A stretch of 64,000 nt of DNA from positions 1 to 64,000 of the forward strand of contig CAWJTH010000231.1 in assembly GCA_963845495.1 (NCBI GenBank). Direction: 5' to 3'. The stretch is from JAZKFT01 sp963845495 (GTDB lineage Bacteria; Bacteroidota; Bacteroidia; Chitinophagales; Chitinophagaceae). Of this stretch, positions 17,116-26,033 are shown piece by piece; position 1 is the stretch's first letter; every line of letters starts with the position of its first letter. The notes below the pieces were generated by a model, which searched no databases, had not been told where the DNA came from, and worked only from the letters and a program-made list of their open reading frames with translations. A program made the translations under genes and the position numbers.

Positions 17116-18519
17116 ATGTACATACAACAGTTATATACCAATTGCCTTAGCGAAGCTGCTTATTATATTGAAAGCAATGGCGAAGCCGCAATTGTTGACC
17201 CACTTCGCGATATAGACGATTACCTTAATTTGGCAAAAGAACGAAACGCAACTATCAAATATATTTTTGAGACGCATTTTCATGCCGATTTTGTAAGCGG
17301 GCATTTAGAACTAGCAAATGCAACGGGTGCGGCTATCGTTTATGGTCCAGATACAAAAACAAATTTTCCTATTGTTTTAGCAAAAGATGAGCAAATTTTT
17401 AAACTAGGAAAAATTGCTATCCAAGCATTGCATACGCCTGGGCATACATTAGAAAGTACTTGCTATTTGGTAAAGGACGAAAAAGAAAAGGATTACGCTG
17501 TTTTTACCGGCGACACATTATTTATTGGCGATGTTGGCCGTCCGGATTTAAGCAGTGGTAATTTAAGCAGCGAGGAATTAGCTGGTATGCTGTACGATTC
17601 ATTGAACAGTAAAATAATCCCGTTAGGTAATGATGTAATTGTTTATCCTGCGCACGGGCCCGGCAGCAGCTGTGGTAAAAACATGGGGCCAGAAACGCAA
17701 AGCACCATTGGTTTGCAAAAATTGGCAAACTATGCTCTGCAACCTCAGTCAAAAAATGCATTTATAGCCGCTGTTACAGATGGTTTGGTCGAGGCACCTA
17801 GATATTTTCAAATAAACGCACGTATCAATAAAGAAGGTTACGCCTCACTCGAAGGCATTATGGAAAAAGGCATGAAAGCCTTATCTATAAATGATTTCAA
17901 GGCTTTAATGACTGACGATATTTACATTGTAGATACTCGCCCTGCGTCAGAATTTACACAAGGTTTTATTCCTAGCTCAATTTTTATTGGCTTGGAAGGT
18001 CGTTTTGCTGAATGGGCGGGCAGTTTGTTGCCTTTTGATAAACCGATGCTGCTGGTAACGCCTGTTGGCCAAGAAGAAGAAACCATTACAAGGCTTGCTA
18101 GAGTAGGTTTCGATAAAATACAGGGCCATTTGGCTGGTGGTTTTGATGCTTGGAAAAAAGCAGGCGAGAAAGTGGATTTGATTATTGACGTGGAAGCCGA
18201 CGAGTTGGCGATGGACATTCCTTTTGATCCGAATTTGGTGGTTGTAGATGTTCGAAAAGAAGCAGAATTTGGCGACGGCCACGTAAAAGACGCAATCAAT
18301 ATGCCACTTGGCGATTTGATAGACCCTGGCACAATTGCTAATTTGGAAGAAAATATGAATGTGTACGTTCATTGTGCCGGTGGTTACCGCAGCGTGATTG
18401 CCCTTAGTTTAATGAAAAGACAAGGTGTGCATAACGTAAGAAATATAACCGGAGGCTGGGCCGCCATCAAAGAACAAAAAAATATAGAAACGGAAAAGGA
18501 AGAGAGTGTATTAAATTAG
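17116..18519 (+). CDS. Persulfide dioxygenase-like MBL hydrolase with two rhodanese domains
   Basis: About 467 residues. The metallo-beta-lactamase domain (1-240) has ETHFHADFVSGH (52-63) and TPGHT, with GDTLFIGDVGRPDL as in ETHE1-type iron persulfide dioxygenases. The first rhodanese domain (258-348) has no cysteine at the active-loop position (VTPVGQEEE), so it is probably inactive. The second (360-452) keeps the loop as HCAGGYRS with Cys420. Expected role: oxidation of glutathione or low-molecular-weight persulfide coupled to sulfur transfer, i.e. sulfide detoxification. The start is the ATG at 17116; the longer frame adds ten unconvincing residues. An ArsR regulator precedes it and a terminator follows. 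Confidence 0.9.
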   Translation: MYIQQLYTNCLSEAAYYIESNGEAAIVDPLRDIDDYLNLAKERNATIKYIFETHFHADFVSGHLELANATGAAIVYGPDTKTNFPIVLAKDEQIFKLGKIAIQALHTPGHTLESTCYLVKDEKEKDYAVFTGDTLFIGDVGRPDLSSGNLSSEELAGMLYDSLNSKIIPLGNDVIVYPAHGPGSSCGKNMGPETQSTIGLQKLANYALQPQSKNAFIAAVTDGLVEAPRYFQINARINKEGYASLEGIMEKGMKALSINDFKALMTDDIYIVDTRPASEFTQGFIPSSIFIGLEGRFAEWAGSLLPFDKPMLLVTPVGQEEETITRLARVGFDKIQGHLAGGFDAWKKAGEKVDLIIDVEADELAMDIPFDPNLVVVDVRKEAEFGDGHVKDAINMPLGDLIDPGTIANLEENMNVYVHCAGGYRSVIALSLMKRQGVHNVRNITGGWAAIKEQKNIETEKEESVLN

Positions 18520-18530
18520 TCAAATTAATT

Positions 18531-18564
18531 AAAAAAATGAGGATGCTGTCATCCTCATTTTTTT
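18531..18564 (+). terminator. Terminator after the persulfide dioxygenase gene
   Basis: AAAAAAATGAGGAT and ATCCTCATTTTTTT form a perfect stem with a short loop and a T7 tail. Confidence 0.9.
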
Positions 18565-18607
18565 GTTTAAAATATATTTTCCTAACTTGCTTTAAAATTT
18601 ATATTAC

Positions 18608-19141
18608 ATGGCACCAGGTGTAATGATACAGCCACCCAAAACCATGATGGAGGTTTATAAAAACCTTCCAGAAGGTACCCATGTGCAATTGATTGAAAAC
18701 AAACTAATTATGTCCCCCGCACCCGTAGATAAACATCAAGTATTGTTACTGGAAATAAGTGCTGATATATTATTTCATTTACGACAAAACAAAATCGGAG
18801 AAATTCGAATTTCCCCTTACGATGTTTATCTTGATGGCAACAATGCTTTTCAACCAGATATTCTTTTTGTATTGAACGAAAATTTAATGAAAATCAAAAA
18901 AAATGGTTTGTATGGATCGCCAGATTTGGTAATAGAAATCCTTTCCCCTACCAATGCATGGTATGATAAAACAGAAAAGAAAGAAGTTTATGCCCGTTGT
19001 GGGGTAAGCGAATATTGGCTGATTGATCCTCAAGATAATTCCTCTATTGGTTATACTTTAACCAAAAATGGGTATCAGGAATTTTTTCAGGGTAACGGAA
19101 TTTTGGAATCTAAGTTGTTAGAATTGAAGATTAGATTTTAA
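18608..19141 (+). CDS. Uma2-family (DUF820) PD-(D/E)xK nuclease-like protein
   Basis: 177 residues. It shares with the copy at 13741-14325 the segments MSPAPVDKHQ, SPYDVYL, QPDILFV, PDLVIEILSPTN and ARCGVSEYWLIDP, with a lysine-rich KTEKKEVYAR around the catalytic Lys. The acidic residues and Lys of the nuclease core appear intact. Function unknown; the family is often multicopy and may be mobile. It is convergent with the acyltransferase gene, with 9 bp between them. Confidence 0.85.
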   Translation: MAPGVMIQPPKTMMEVYKNLPEGTHVQLIENKLIMSPAPVDKHQVLLLEISADILFHLRQNKIGEIRISPYDVYLDGNNAFQPDILFVLNENLMKIKKNGLYGSPDLVIEILSPTNAWYDKTEKKEVYARCGVSEYWLIDPQDNSSIGYTLTKNGYQEFFQGNGILESKLLELKIRF

Positions 19142-19150
19142 TATGATCTT

Positions 19151-20047
19151 TTATTCCGGCATTGGTCCATCATCAACCCAAAGTTTTTCATATTCAGGTT
19201 TCCAATCAAATTTCCAACGTTTGTGCGTCCATAAATAGTTTTCTGGTTGTTGCCTTATTTTTTCTTCTAATTTCCGCACATATATTTTTTGAATTTCGTT
19301 GGGCGGCAATGTTGAGGGATCTTCACAAATCAATTCTACATTAAATTCGTATTTTCCTAAGCGTTTTTTTACCAACCACGAAAAAAATACCGGCGTTTTA
19401 CCAAGCCTAGCCGATGTTTCGGGGCCTTTTACAAATGGGGTAGGTTTGCCAAAAAAATTCATCCAAATGGCACCTTTCGGGTTGCCGGGGGTTTGATCGG
19501 CAATTAAACCAATAATATATTCTTTATCCCGCCAAGGCAGCATTTCTTTGCTAAGATGTCCGGCACGCAGCAAAATTGAACCAAAACGGGTACGGATTTT
19601 ATAAAAAATAGTATCAATTATTTTATTGCTGATGCCCATATAAACGCCTAAAAAGGCACAAGGCATAAATTGTAGGGGGTATAATGCATAAAATTCCCAA
19701 TTCATAAAATGGCCGGTAAGCCAGGTTATGCGTGGATGTTTCTGTTTAAATTGGTTAATGATGGTAAAATCGCTGGTACCCATTTTGGCCAAACGCTTCT
19801 CAGAAATTGAGGTAAACTTGATTGTCTCAAAAAAAGTATGAACAAAATTCCGATAAAACTTTCTACTAATTTTTCTTAATTCCTTATCTGTTTTTTCAGG
19901 GAAAGCAGTTTTTAAATTATTTAAAACAACTTCTTTTCTGTAACCTGATATTAAAACAATTACGTAAAAAAAATCGCCTATGCCATACAATACCCACATT
20001 GGCAATAAGGAAACCACATAAAAGAAGCCGTAAACAATTTTACCCAT
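19151..20047 (-). CDS. Lipid A biosynthesis-type (LpxL/HtrB family) acyltransferase
   Basis: About 298 residues with an N-terminal membrane anchor (FFYVVSLLPMWVLYGI). The catalytic HxxxxE motif is HFMNWEF, followed by FLGVYMGISNKIID, LIADQTPGNPKGAIWMNFFG and WTHKRWKFDWKP near the C-terminus. Family members transfer a secondary acyl chain to lipid A at the inner membrane. The longer frame starting at 20116 adds 23 residues that are just the translation of an adjacent inverted repeat, so I chose the ATG at 20045-20047 (MGKIVYGF). Confidence 0.9.
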   Translation of the reverse strand: MGKIVYGFFYVVSLLPMWVLYGIGDFFYVIVLISGYRKEVVLNNLKTAFPEKTDKELRKISRKFYRNFVHTFFETIKFTSISEKRLAKMGTSDFTIINQFKQKHPRITWLTGHFMNWEFYALYPLQFMPCAFLGVYMGISNKIIDTIFYKIRTRFGSILLRAGHLSKEMLPWRDKEYIIGLIADQTPGNPKGAIWMNFFGKPTPFVKGPETSARLGKTPVFFSWLVKKRLGKYEFNVELICEDPSTLPPNEIQKIYVRKLEEKIRQQPENYLWTHKRWKFDWKPEYEKLWVDDGPMPE

Positions 20048-20052
20048 GATGC

Positions 20053-20186
20053 AAATTCCAAATGAGAAAAATCCAAATTCCAACAATCCAAATAAATAAA
20101 TTCCACTAATGCCCAAACATCAACAAATTAAATTAAAAACAGCATCTTTAAAATTGTTGGAATTTGGATTTTTTACTTTGGAATTT
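20053..20186. repeat. Long imperfect inverted repeat between acyltransferase gene and nadB
   Basis: Left arm (20053-20087), with words AAATTCCAAATGAG and AAATCCAAATTCCAAC, pairs with the right arm (20152-20186), with ATTGTTGGAATTTGGATTT and ACTTTGGAATTT. The loop is ~64 bases. The right arm reaches the nadB stop codon. It probably ends nadB transcripts, but it is much longer than a normal terminator and is built of repeated AAATCC/AAATTCC words. Confidence 0.75.
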
Positions 20187-21825
20187 AAAGAACAATATTT
20201 TGTAATAAATCACTTTTTTCAGGATAATCGGTGTTAAAGTGCAAGCCCCTGCTTTCTTTTCGCAATTGTGCACCTTTTACAATTAAATAACCTACGGTGA
20301 TCAAATTTCTCGCCTCGCAAAGCTGCGGACTAACTTTTGATGTTTTATATAACTCTTCAATTTCTAACCACAATAGATCTAGCCTGCGCATGGCACGTTG
20401 CAAGCGAACATTGTTGCGCACAATACCTACGTAATCGCTCATCAACAATTTTAATTCCTTCACACTTTGGGTAATCAAAATCATTTCTTTGGGTGCTATA
20501 GTGCCACTTGCATTCCAGTCTGGTATCGCCAAACCAGCCCAAGCTTCCTCAAAATTATTTGGAGTAAAAGTTTCCCCTTCGGATGGGTTTGAAGTTTTTG
20601 TAACATCTAAATAAGCCCTGTGGGCAAATACCATTGCCTCTAATAAACTATTGCTAGCCAATCGGTTAGCACCATGCAAGCCTGTGCTGCTACATTCGCC
20701 TGCTGCATATAAATTTTTAATACTGGTTCTTGCAAATTCATCGGTTTTTACACCCCCGCAACTGTAGTGGGCTGCCGGGGAAACAGGGATCATATCTTTT
20801 GCCACATCTATCCCAATGCTTTTGCATTTTTCATAAATATTGGGAAAATGATGGATAAATTTTTCCACGTCCATGTGTCGGCAGTCAAGATATACAAACT
20901 CGGTACCGTTAATTTTCATTTCGCTGTCAATGGCACGGGCTACAATATCACGTGGGGCTAAATCTAACCGATTATCGTACTGGGTCATAAAAGCCTCGCC
21001 TTTTGCATTCCGCAAAATGCCGCCATCGCCACGAACCGCTTCGGTAATTAAAAAAGATTGGCCGCGGATACCCGCCTCGTACAAAGCCGTTGGGTGAAAT
21101 TGGATAAATTCCATGTTTTCAATCCTGCCTTTGGCACGGTAAACCATTGCAACGCCATCGCCAGTAGCAATCGCAGGGTTGGTAGTGCTGCGATAAACCT
21201 GTCCGTTGCCGCCTGTTGCCAACAAAGTGGTTTTCGCCAAAATTTTTTCAATTTTTTTTGTGTGCTCATTCAGTACATATACGCCAAAGCATTGAATATC
21301 AGGCGTTGATTTGGTTACCAAATAACCCAAATGGTGTTGCGTTAATAAATCAAGCGCAAAGCAATGGTTAATTACTGTTATGTTCGGTTGCGCTTGTACC
21401 GTATCCAGCAAAGCCCTTTCCATTTCTTTGCCAGTTATATCTTTATGGTGCAAAATACGGTTTACGCTGTGGCCGCCTTCTTTTCCCAACGCATACTCAC
21501 CGCCTTCATCTTTATCGAAATTTGCACCCCAGTCAATAATTTCTTTTATCCGTTCCGGCCCTTCTTTTACTACAATTTCCACAATATGCCTATCACTTAA
21601 AAAATCTCCGGCAATCATTGTGTCTTCAATATGTTTTTCATAACTATCGGTATCCAAATCCCAAACGCCGGCAATGCCGCCTTGGGCGTATTTGGTATTT
21701 GTTTCGTCGCTTACCGTTTTTGTAAGCACCAATATATTTTTAGTAGGACAAGCACGTGCTGTTTTTAATGCGTAAGTAAGCCCTGCAATACCAGAGCCGA
21801 TTACCAAAAAATCTGTTTGCATCAT
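20185..21825 (-). CDS. nadB: L-aspartate oxidase
   Basis: First step of NAD synthesis: FAD-dependent oxidation of L-aspartate to iminoaspartate. 546 residues. FAD-binding DFLVIGSGIAGLTYALK at the N-terminus, KYAQGGIAGVW, GREGGHS-like GKEGGHSVNRILHHKD, FIQFHPTALY, and the second FAD contact AAGECSSTGLHGANRLASNS. Succinate dehydrogenase flavoproteins are related, but the sequence and motif spacing are those of NadB. NadA and NadC are not nearby. The C-terminal helical domain holds RLQRAMRRLDLLWLE. Confidence 0.95.
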   Translation of the reverse strand: MMQTDFLVIGSGIAGLTYALKTARACPTKNILVLTKTVSDETNTKYAQGGIAGVWDLDTDSYEKHIEDTMIAGDFLSDRHIVEIVVKEGPERIKEIIDWGANFDKDEGGEYALGKEGGHSVNRILHHKDITGKEMERALLDTVQAQPNITVINHCFALDLLTQHHLGYLVTKSTPDIQCFGVYVLNEHTKKIEKILAKTTLLATGGNGQVYRSTTNPAIATGDGVAMVYRAKGRIENMEFIQFHPTALYEAGIRGQSFLITEAVRGDGGILRNAKGEAFMTQYDNRLDLAPRDIVARAIDSEMKINGTEFVYLDCRHMDVEKFIHHFPNIYEKCKSIGIDVAKDMIPVSPAAHYSCGGVKTDEFARTSIKNLYAAGECSSTGLHGANRLASNSLLEAMVFAHRAYLDVTKTSNPSEGETFTPNNFEEAWAGLAIPDWNASGTIAPKEMILITQSVKELKLLMSDYVGIVRNNVRLQRAMRRLDLLWLEIEELYKTSKVSPQLCEARNLITVGYLIVKGAQLRKESRGLHFNTDYPEKSDLLQNIVL

Positions 21826-22106
21826 AGCCGGTAAAGGTAAGGAGTTAAAAAAATATTGTTTAAATGGTTGGGATTGAATGACTTTTCATAATCGACAATT
21901 TTGATGCCATCGCTTTAACAATAGAACATTAGTGAGCAAAAGATAAAGTGATGATTATAATTAGCTAAATTATAAATTGACATATTTTGACAAATAGCAT
22001 GTCGATATTAACGCTATTTAACTAAGACAGGGCAGCACGTTTTTAAACATCATCATCCTTTTATCATCTATTAGCCACCTTGATTTGATGATTAAAAGTT
22101 TTGAAA

Positions 22107-22865
22107 ATGACCAAAATTAGTGCTGTTATTATTTCATGTAATGAAGCAAGCCGAATAACAAATTGTTTAAAAAGTATCCAATCCATAGCCGATGAGATAA
22201 TTCTTGTAGACTGTGGCTCAAAAGATGGGACACAAGATATTGCCAAAAGTTTCGGTGCTAAAATTTTTCAGCAACCTTGGTTGGGTTACGGTGAGCAAAA
22301 AAATTTGGGTATCAGCAAGGCTTCTTACGACTATATTTTGTCTATTGATTGTGATGAAATACTTGATAATGAATTGATTGCAGCGATTATGCAAGAAAAA
22401 GTGCTTGGCTTAAAAGGCGCATATCAGTTTTCGAGGCTCAATAATTATTATGGAAAATTTTTAATGCATGGATTAGAATATCCCGACCATAAAATACGGC
22501 TTTGGGATAAACGTGTTTGCCATTGGGATGATCGATTGGTACACGAATCGTTGGTTATTCCACCACAAACTTTTGTGCGTAGGTTAAATGGAAATCTTTT
22601 GCATTTTACTTTTAAAAATCCACGGCAACATTTCGCAAAACTTAATCGCTATTCCACCGAAAGTGCGAAAGAGCTATATAAAACAGGGAAAAAAAACTGG
22701 CGCATTAAAATTATCACCAGCCCATTGTTTGCTTTTGTGAATGGATTTATTTTGAGGTTGGGCTTTTTAGACGGTTACATCGGTTTTATTGTTGCTAAAA
22801 TGAATGCGCATTATACTTATCAAAAATATGCGAAGCTGCATAAAATGCTGCAAAACAGCCATTGA
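22107..22865 (+). CDS. Glycosyltransferase family 2, WaaE/KdtX-like
   Basis: About 252 residues, GT-A fold, no membrane segment. TKISAVIISCNEASRI begins the nucleotide-sugar fold; IILVDCGSKDGTQDIA and the DCDE (SIDCDEILDN) are the metal/acceptor motifs. The middle (LEYPDHKIRLWDKR and WDDRLVHESLV) resembles LPS core beta-1,4-glucosyltransferases. Likely cytoplasmic, acting on LPS or glycolipid. The ATG at 22107 is used; an in-frame TTG lies six bases upstream. Confidence 0.88.
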   Translation: MTKISAVIISCNEASRITNCLKSIQSIADEIILVDCGSKDGTQDIAKSFGAKIFQQPWLGYGEQKNLGISKASYDYILSIDCDEILDNELIAAIMQEKVLGLKGAYQFSRLNNYYGKFLMHGLEYPDHKIRLWDKRVCHWDDRLVHESLVIPPQTFVRRLNGNLLHFTFKNPRQHFAKLNRYSTESAKELYKTGKKNWRIKIITSPLFAFVNGFILRLGFLDGYIGFIVAKMNAHYTYQKYAKLHKMLQNSH

Positions 22866-22897
22866 ATTAGTAAGTTATGTTTAAAAGCCCCCAAATA

Positions 22898-22993
22898 AAT
22901 ATTCAATAATCAATGTTCAATAACTCAATATTCAATAAAAAACACTTGCCTTTACTGTTGGGTGTTGCGTATTGAGCATTGATTATTGAATAT
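22898..22993. repeat. Inverted repeat of AATATTCAAT words
   Basis: The left side (22898-22943) is a run of AATATTCAATAATCAATG and AACTCAATATTCAATA words ending in AACAC; the right side (22961-22993) is GTGTTGCGTATTGAGC followed by ATTGATTATTGAATATT. It forms a long imperfect hairpin between the glycosyltransferase and lspA, both on the plus strand. Confidence 0.75.
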
Positions 22994-23064
22994 TCCCTAT
23001 CTAAATCGGTAGCGCAAATACTTAACTGGCTTCCATCTTAGGGTTATATTTAAGTTTTGCGGTT

Positions 23065-23072
23065 TATCTTTG
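23065..23072 (+). promoter_or_regulatory. Bacteroidota -7 type promoter element before lspA
   Basis: TATCTTTG matches TAnnTTTG exactly and lies 20 bases before the GTG chosen for lspA. No clean TTG -33 partner is visible. Confidence 0.4.
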
Positions 23073-23092
23073 CCGCAAATCATTCTTTTTTT

Positions 23093-23776
23093 GTGAAGAA
23101 AATTCATGTTGCGGTTATCATTTTTTTGATATTGTTGGCTGATCAGGCCTTAAAATTTTACATAAAAACCCATTACCATGCAGGCCAGGAAACGATGCTT
23201 TTTGGGCATTGGGGCCGCTTGCACTTTTTAGAAAACCCGGGCATGGCTTGGGGTTGGAAAATTGGCGACGGCGGCAATTGGGGGAAAATTGCATTGACCG
23301 TTTTTCGCATGATAGCGGTGGTATTTGGTGTTTTTTATATCGGCAAGATTGTTAAACGCAAAGATCATCCCGGTTTTATTTTTTGCGTAGCACTAATTTT
23401 TGCAGGTGCAGTCGGTAATTTGATCGACTCCATGTTTTATGGTATATTTTTTGAAAACAGCGACGAATACATCCAAAATGTTGCTAAGTTTTTGCCCCAC
23501 GGCGGCGGCTATACTACTTTTTTACATGGCAAAGTGGTAGATATGTTGTATTTTCCCATCATCCAAACACATTATCCAAGTTGGGTGCCATGGGTTGGCG
23601 GTACAGAATTCGAATTTTTTAGTCCGGTATTCAACATTGCAGACGCATCAATTTCTTGTGGGTTAATTATAATATTATTGTTTCAAAAACGTTTCTTTGG
23701 GCAGCATGGTAAATCGGAAAGGTATCCTACGGTAGAAACCAGTTCGCCCGTGAACGATGAGGTTCAGATATCGTGA
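23093..23776 (+). CDS. lspA: Prolipoprotein signal peptidase (signal peptidase II)
   Basis: Inner-membrane aspartyl protease that removes lipoprotein signal peptides. About 227 residues, longer than the ~160 of E. coli owing to a middle insertion, which is usual in Bacteroidota. Segments: IIFLILLADQALKFYIK with the conserved Asp, FLENPGMAWGW, AGAVGNLIDSMFYG with GNxxD, GKVVDMLYFP, and catalytic FNIADASIS. I take the GTG at 23093 (VKKIHVAV); the longer frame from a TTG would overlap the promoter-like element. The next gene encodes a lipoprotein, a natural substrate. Confidence 0.93.
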   Translation: MKKIHVAVIIFLILLADQALKFYIKTHYHAGQETMLFGHWGRLHFLENPGMAWGWKIGDGGNWGKIALTVFRMIAVVFGVFYIGKIVKRKDHPGFIFCVALIFAGAVGNLIDSMFYGIFFENSDEYIQNVAKFLPHGGGYTTFLHGKVVDMLYFPIIQTHYPSWVPWVGGTEFEFFSPVFNIADASISCGLIIILLFQKRFFGQHGKSERYPTVETSSPVNDEVQIS

Positions 23777-23815
23777 CGCACAAACCGGTTCAATCAATAA
23801 AAATCCAAACTAACT

Positions 23816-24643
23816 ATGATTAACAGTAAAACAATGAGAAATGGCACTGTGTTGGTTTGCTGTGCATTGGCAGCAATGTTGTTGAACAGTTGTCAAAAAG
23901 AATTGACCGGCACTGTGGATACATTTGGTTGCAAGGTGCAGCAATTTACATATCTCAACGCCAATGGTGGTATTTCTTCCAGTTTTTCTTATAGTTACGA
24001 TTCGGCCACTTCAAAAGCCACACAATTGGTTTATACCGATTCTTTGGGATTACAAACAACTGTTACCCCAACATTTAAAGGCGATACCGTGTTTTTTTCA
24101 AACGGCAGCTACGCTGTTTTAGATGGTAGCAAACGCATTAAACATTTGGTGGAAAGAAGCGCCATCAGCGCCATATCAAGCAATGGCGATTATTATTATG
24201 AATACGACGCAAGCAGCCACATTAGCAAGCGTACTTATGATGACGGAACCAACAGTTATATATCAAATGCCACATTTACCGGCGATGCGCTAACTAAATT
24301 TACATTGCCCTACGGAACGGTATCTGATGTAGTAGCCCTCGCTTACACCTATTCCGACTCTGTAAAAGTTTCCGATTACAATTATTTCGTAATGGTAGGC
24401 GACGATTTTCCTGAGCTTCAATTGTATTTGCCCTGTTTTACGATAGGCGTTTTTACAACAAAAGCCATTACAAAAGAAGACATTACAGTTGCTATTCCGT
24501 TGATAACGCTACCAACCATCAGCACCAGTTTTACCAATTATGCACTAACAGGCCAAGGTTATATCAGTTCTGTAACTGTTACAACTAGTATTGCAGGTAT
24601 TCCGTATCCTTCCGGCATCAGCGCTAGTTATATTTGTAAATAG
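23816..24643 (+). CDS. Predicted lipoprotein of unknown function
   Basis: 275 residues with a lipobox (MLLNSC, Cys ~26) after a hydrophobic signal sequence. The mature part is rich in Ser, Thr and Tyr, with alternating beta-strand-like segments (FSYSYDSATSK, YYYEYDASSH, VALAYTYSDSV), like the DUF4595-type or YD-repeat-like extracellular proteins of this phylum, though I cannot assign a family. Follows lspA by 39 bp. Probably outer-membrane anchored. Confidence 0.75.
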   Translation: MINSKTMRNGTVLVCCALAAMLLNSCQKELTGTVDTFGCKVQQFTYLNANGGISSSFSYSYDSATSKATQLVYTDSLGLQTTVTPTFKGDTVFFSNGSYAVLDGSKRIKHLVERSAISAISSNGDYYYEYDASSHISKRTYDDGTNSYISNATFTGDALTKFTLPYGTVSDVVALAYTYSDSVKVSDYNYFVMVGDDFPELQLYLPCFTIGVFTTKAITKEDITVAIPLITLPTISTSFTNYALTGQGYISSVTVTTSIAGIPYPSGISASYICK

Positions 24644-24726
24644 GTTTTGTGGCTGTTTATTTGAGCTTGCCGAAGGACTTCGTCGTTCAAAATAGTTTTC
24701 GTGATATTCACTCTCGAAATCAGTGT

Positions 24727-25081
24727 TTACAGTTTATTTAACGTGAGTTTTGGATAGTATTTACTGATAATCAGACACTTGTCGTTTAAAATTTGTTCGC
24801 AGCACGAGACGTTCCTACGGAACGAGCATTTACTATGACGACCACCGACCTAAGCCGTTACCAACGAAATGTTCCTACGGAACAATGGGAACACTGCTTT
24901 TGTTACGTAGGAACATTTCGTTGGTAGTAAAAATAAATTTTGATGCTTTGCCCTCGTTCCGTAGGAACGTTTTTGTGCCATTAAACCCAAGATATGATCA
25001 AGTTGGTGGTCTGGTCAAGCTTAACGGCAAAAATATTTAAGTATACAACCGCAAGACCCAAAACTCACGTTATTTAAACTT
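24727..25081. repeat. IR-flanked ~355-bp element with GTTCCTACGGAAC palindromes
   Basis: The outer inverted repeats are TTTAACGTGAGTTTTGG on the left (about 24731-24752) and CCAAAACTCACGTTA plus TTTAAACTT on the right (25057-25081). Inside are four palindromic copies of GTTCC(T/G)ACGGAAC or its variant GTAGGAAC, at 24811-24823, 24871-24883, 24902-24914 and 24956-24968; the two inner ones extend into CCAACGAAAT / ATTTCGTTGG arms. No open frame of note. The right end overlaps the last codons of the fatty acid hydroxylase gene. It looks like a non-autonomous mobile element or REP-like cluster. Confidence 0.65.
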
Positions 25082-25825
25082 TCGAAACACATACCATATC
25101 TGTTTAAAATAACTATAATAAGGATATTTATATGCTAGGCCATATTTCGGTAAACCTTCTTTCGGATAATACATCGTGCCGAAAAGCCAATCCCAAACAG
25201 AAAATTTAGTTGAAAAATTTACTTTCAAGCCAACCGAATGGTGCCAGCGGTGCAGTTCTGGACCGTTGAAAACAAAGAGTAATTTACTCATTTTCACGTT
25301 TATGTTCGAGTGGTTGAACATGCCCCAAACGGCATCGGTGGTTGCTTTTAAAATGGCTACATCGGCACTGGCACCCAGCAAAATAAGCGGTGCATATTCT
25401 ACGGTTTGTGCCACCAAAATTTCTATAAAATGCGACCGCGAACCAACCAGCCAGTCCACTTCTGGTGTCGCATGGGCGGCTTCGTGCACCCGCCAAAAAA
25501 ATTTATTGTTGTGTTCAAAACGGTGGAACCAGTATTGAAAAAAATCATGGGTCACCAAAAAAAGCAACCATTGTTGCCAAACCGACCAATCTTTTAACAA
25601 GTGAAGGCGGGAAACCTGGGCACTTTTATCGATGCAGGTAATCAACCAAGCAATAAAAATCCCCAACAAATAATTTTGGACAAAAGTGTACCAAAATAAA
25701 TCCATCCAATAACCTTTCCTAAAAATGGCGTAGTCTTTTTGGTAGGGAAAAAGCCGTTCCAAAACGGTTAGCACAAAAGCCCAACCGCCAATAACAATGG
25801 CTGAATACAATGAAGCTGAGTGCAT
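25070..25825 (-). CDS. Fatty acid hydroxylase/sterol desaturase-family membrane protein
   Basis: 251 residues with about four spans. The diiron histidine clusters of the family are present: HDFFQYWFHRFEH (two HxxxH-type), HEAAHATPE and HRWHHS, with HSNIN between. Enzymes of this family hydroxylate or desaturate lipids using O2. With the ceramidase-like gene and the LpxL-type enzyme it fits a membrane-lipid theme, but the substrate is unknown. The stop codon lies within the right arm of the neighbouring repeat element. Confidence 0.88.
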   Translation of the reverse strand: MHSASLYSAIVIGGWAFVLTVLERLFPYQKDYAIFRKGYWMDLFWYTFVQNYLLGIFIAWLITCIDKSAQVSRLHLLKDWSVWQQWLLFLVTHDFFQYWFHRFEHNNKFFWRVHEAAHATPEVDWLVGSRSHFIEILVAQTVEYAPLILLGASADVAILKATTDAVWGMFNHSNINVKMSKLLFVFNGPELHRWHHSVGLKVNFSTKFSVWDWLFGTMYYPKEGLPKYGLAYKYPYYSYFKQIWYVFRKFK

Positions 25826-25984
25826 GTGTTTTTAATTTTATGGTTTACATGAAAATAAAAAATGGATTGGTTATCGGCAAGAATGGGTGATTAAAATTGG
25901 CGCTTGGTTTAGCAATGTTTATGGATGAGGTTTGTTAGCAAACACTATTACGTGTTAAAAGGTAAATATCGACTCATAAACAAA

Positions 25985-26009
25985 GAAGCGCCCAACAATT
26001 AGGCGCTTC
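25985..26009 (-). terminator. Terminator-like hairpin after fumC
   Basis: GAAGCGCC and GGCGCTTC enclose a 9-base loop; on the minus strand a short T-rich CTTTGTTT follows. Confidence 0.6.
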
Positions 26010-26033
26010 AACTTATAATATACTTATAACTTA

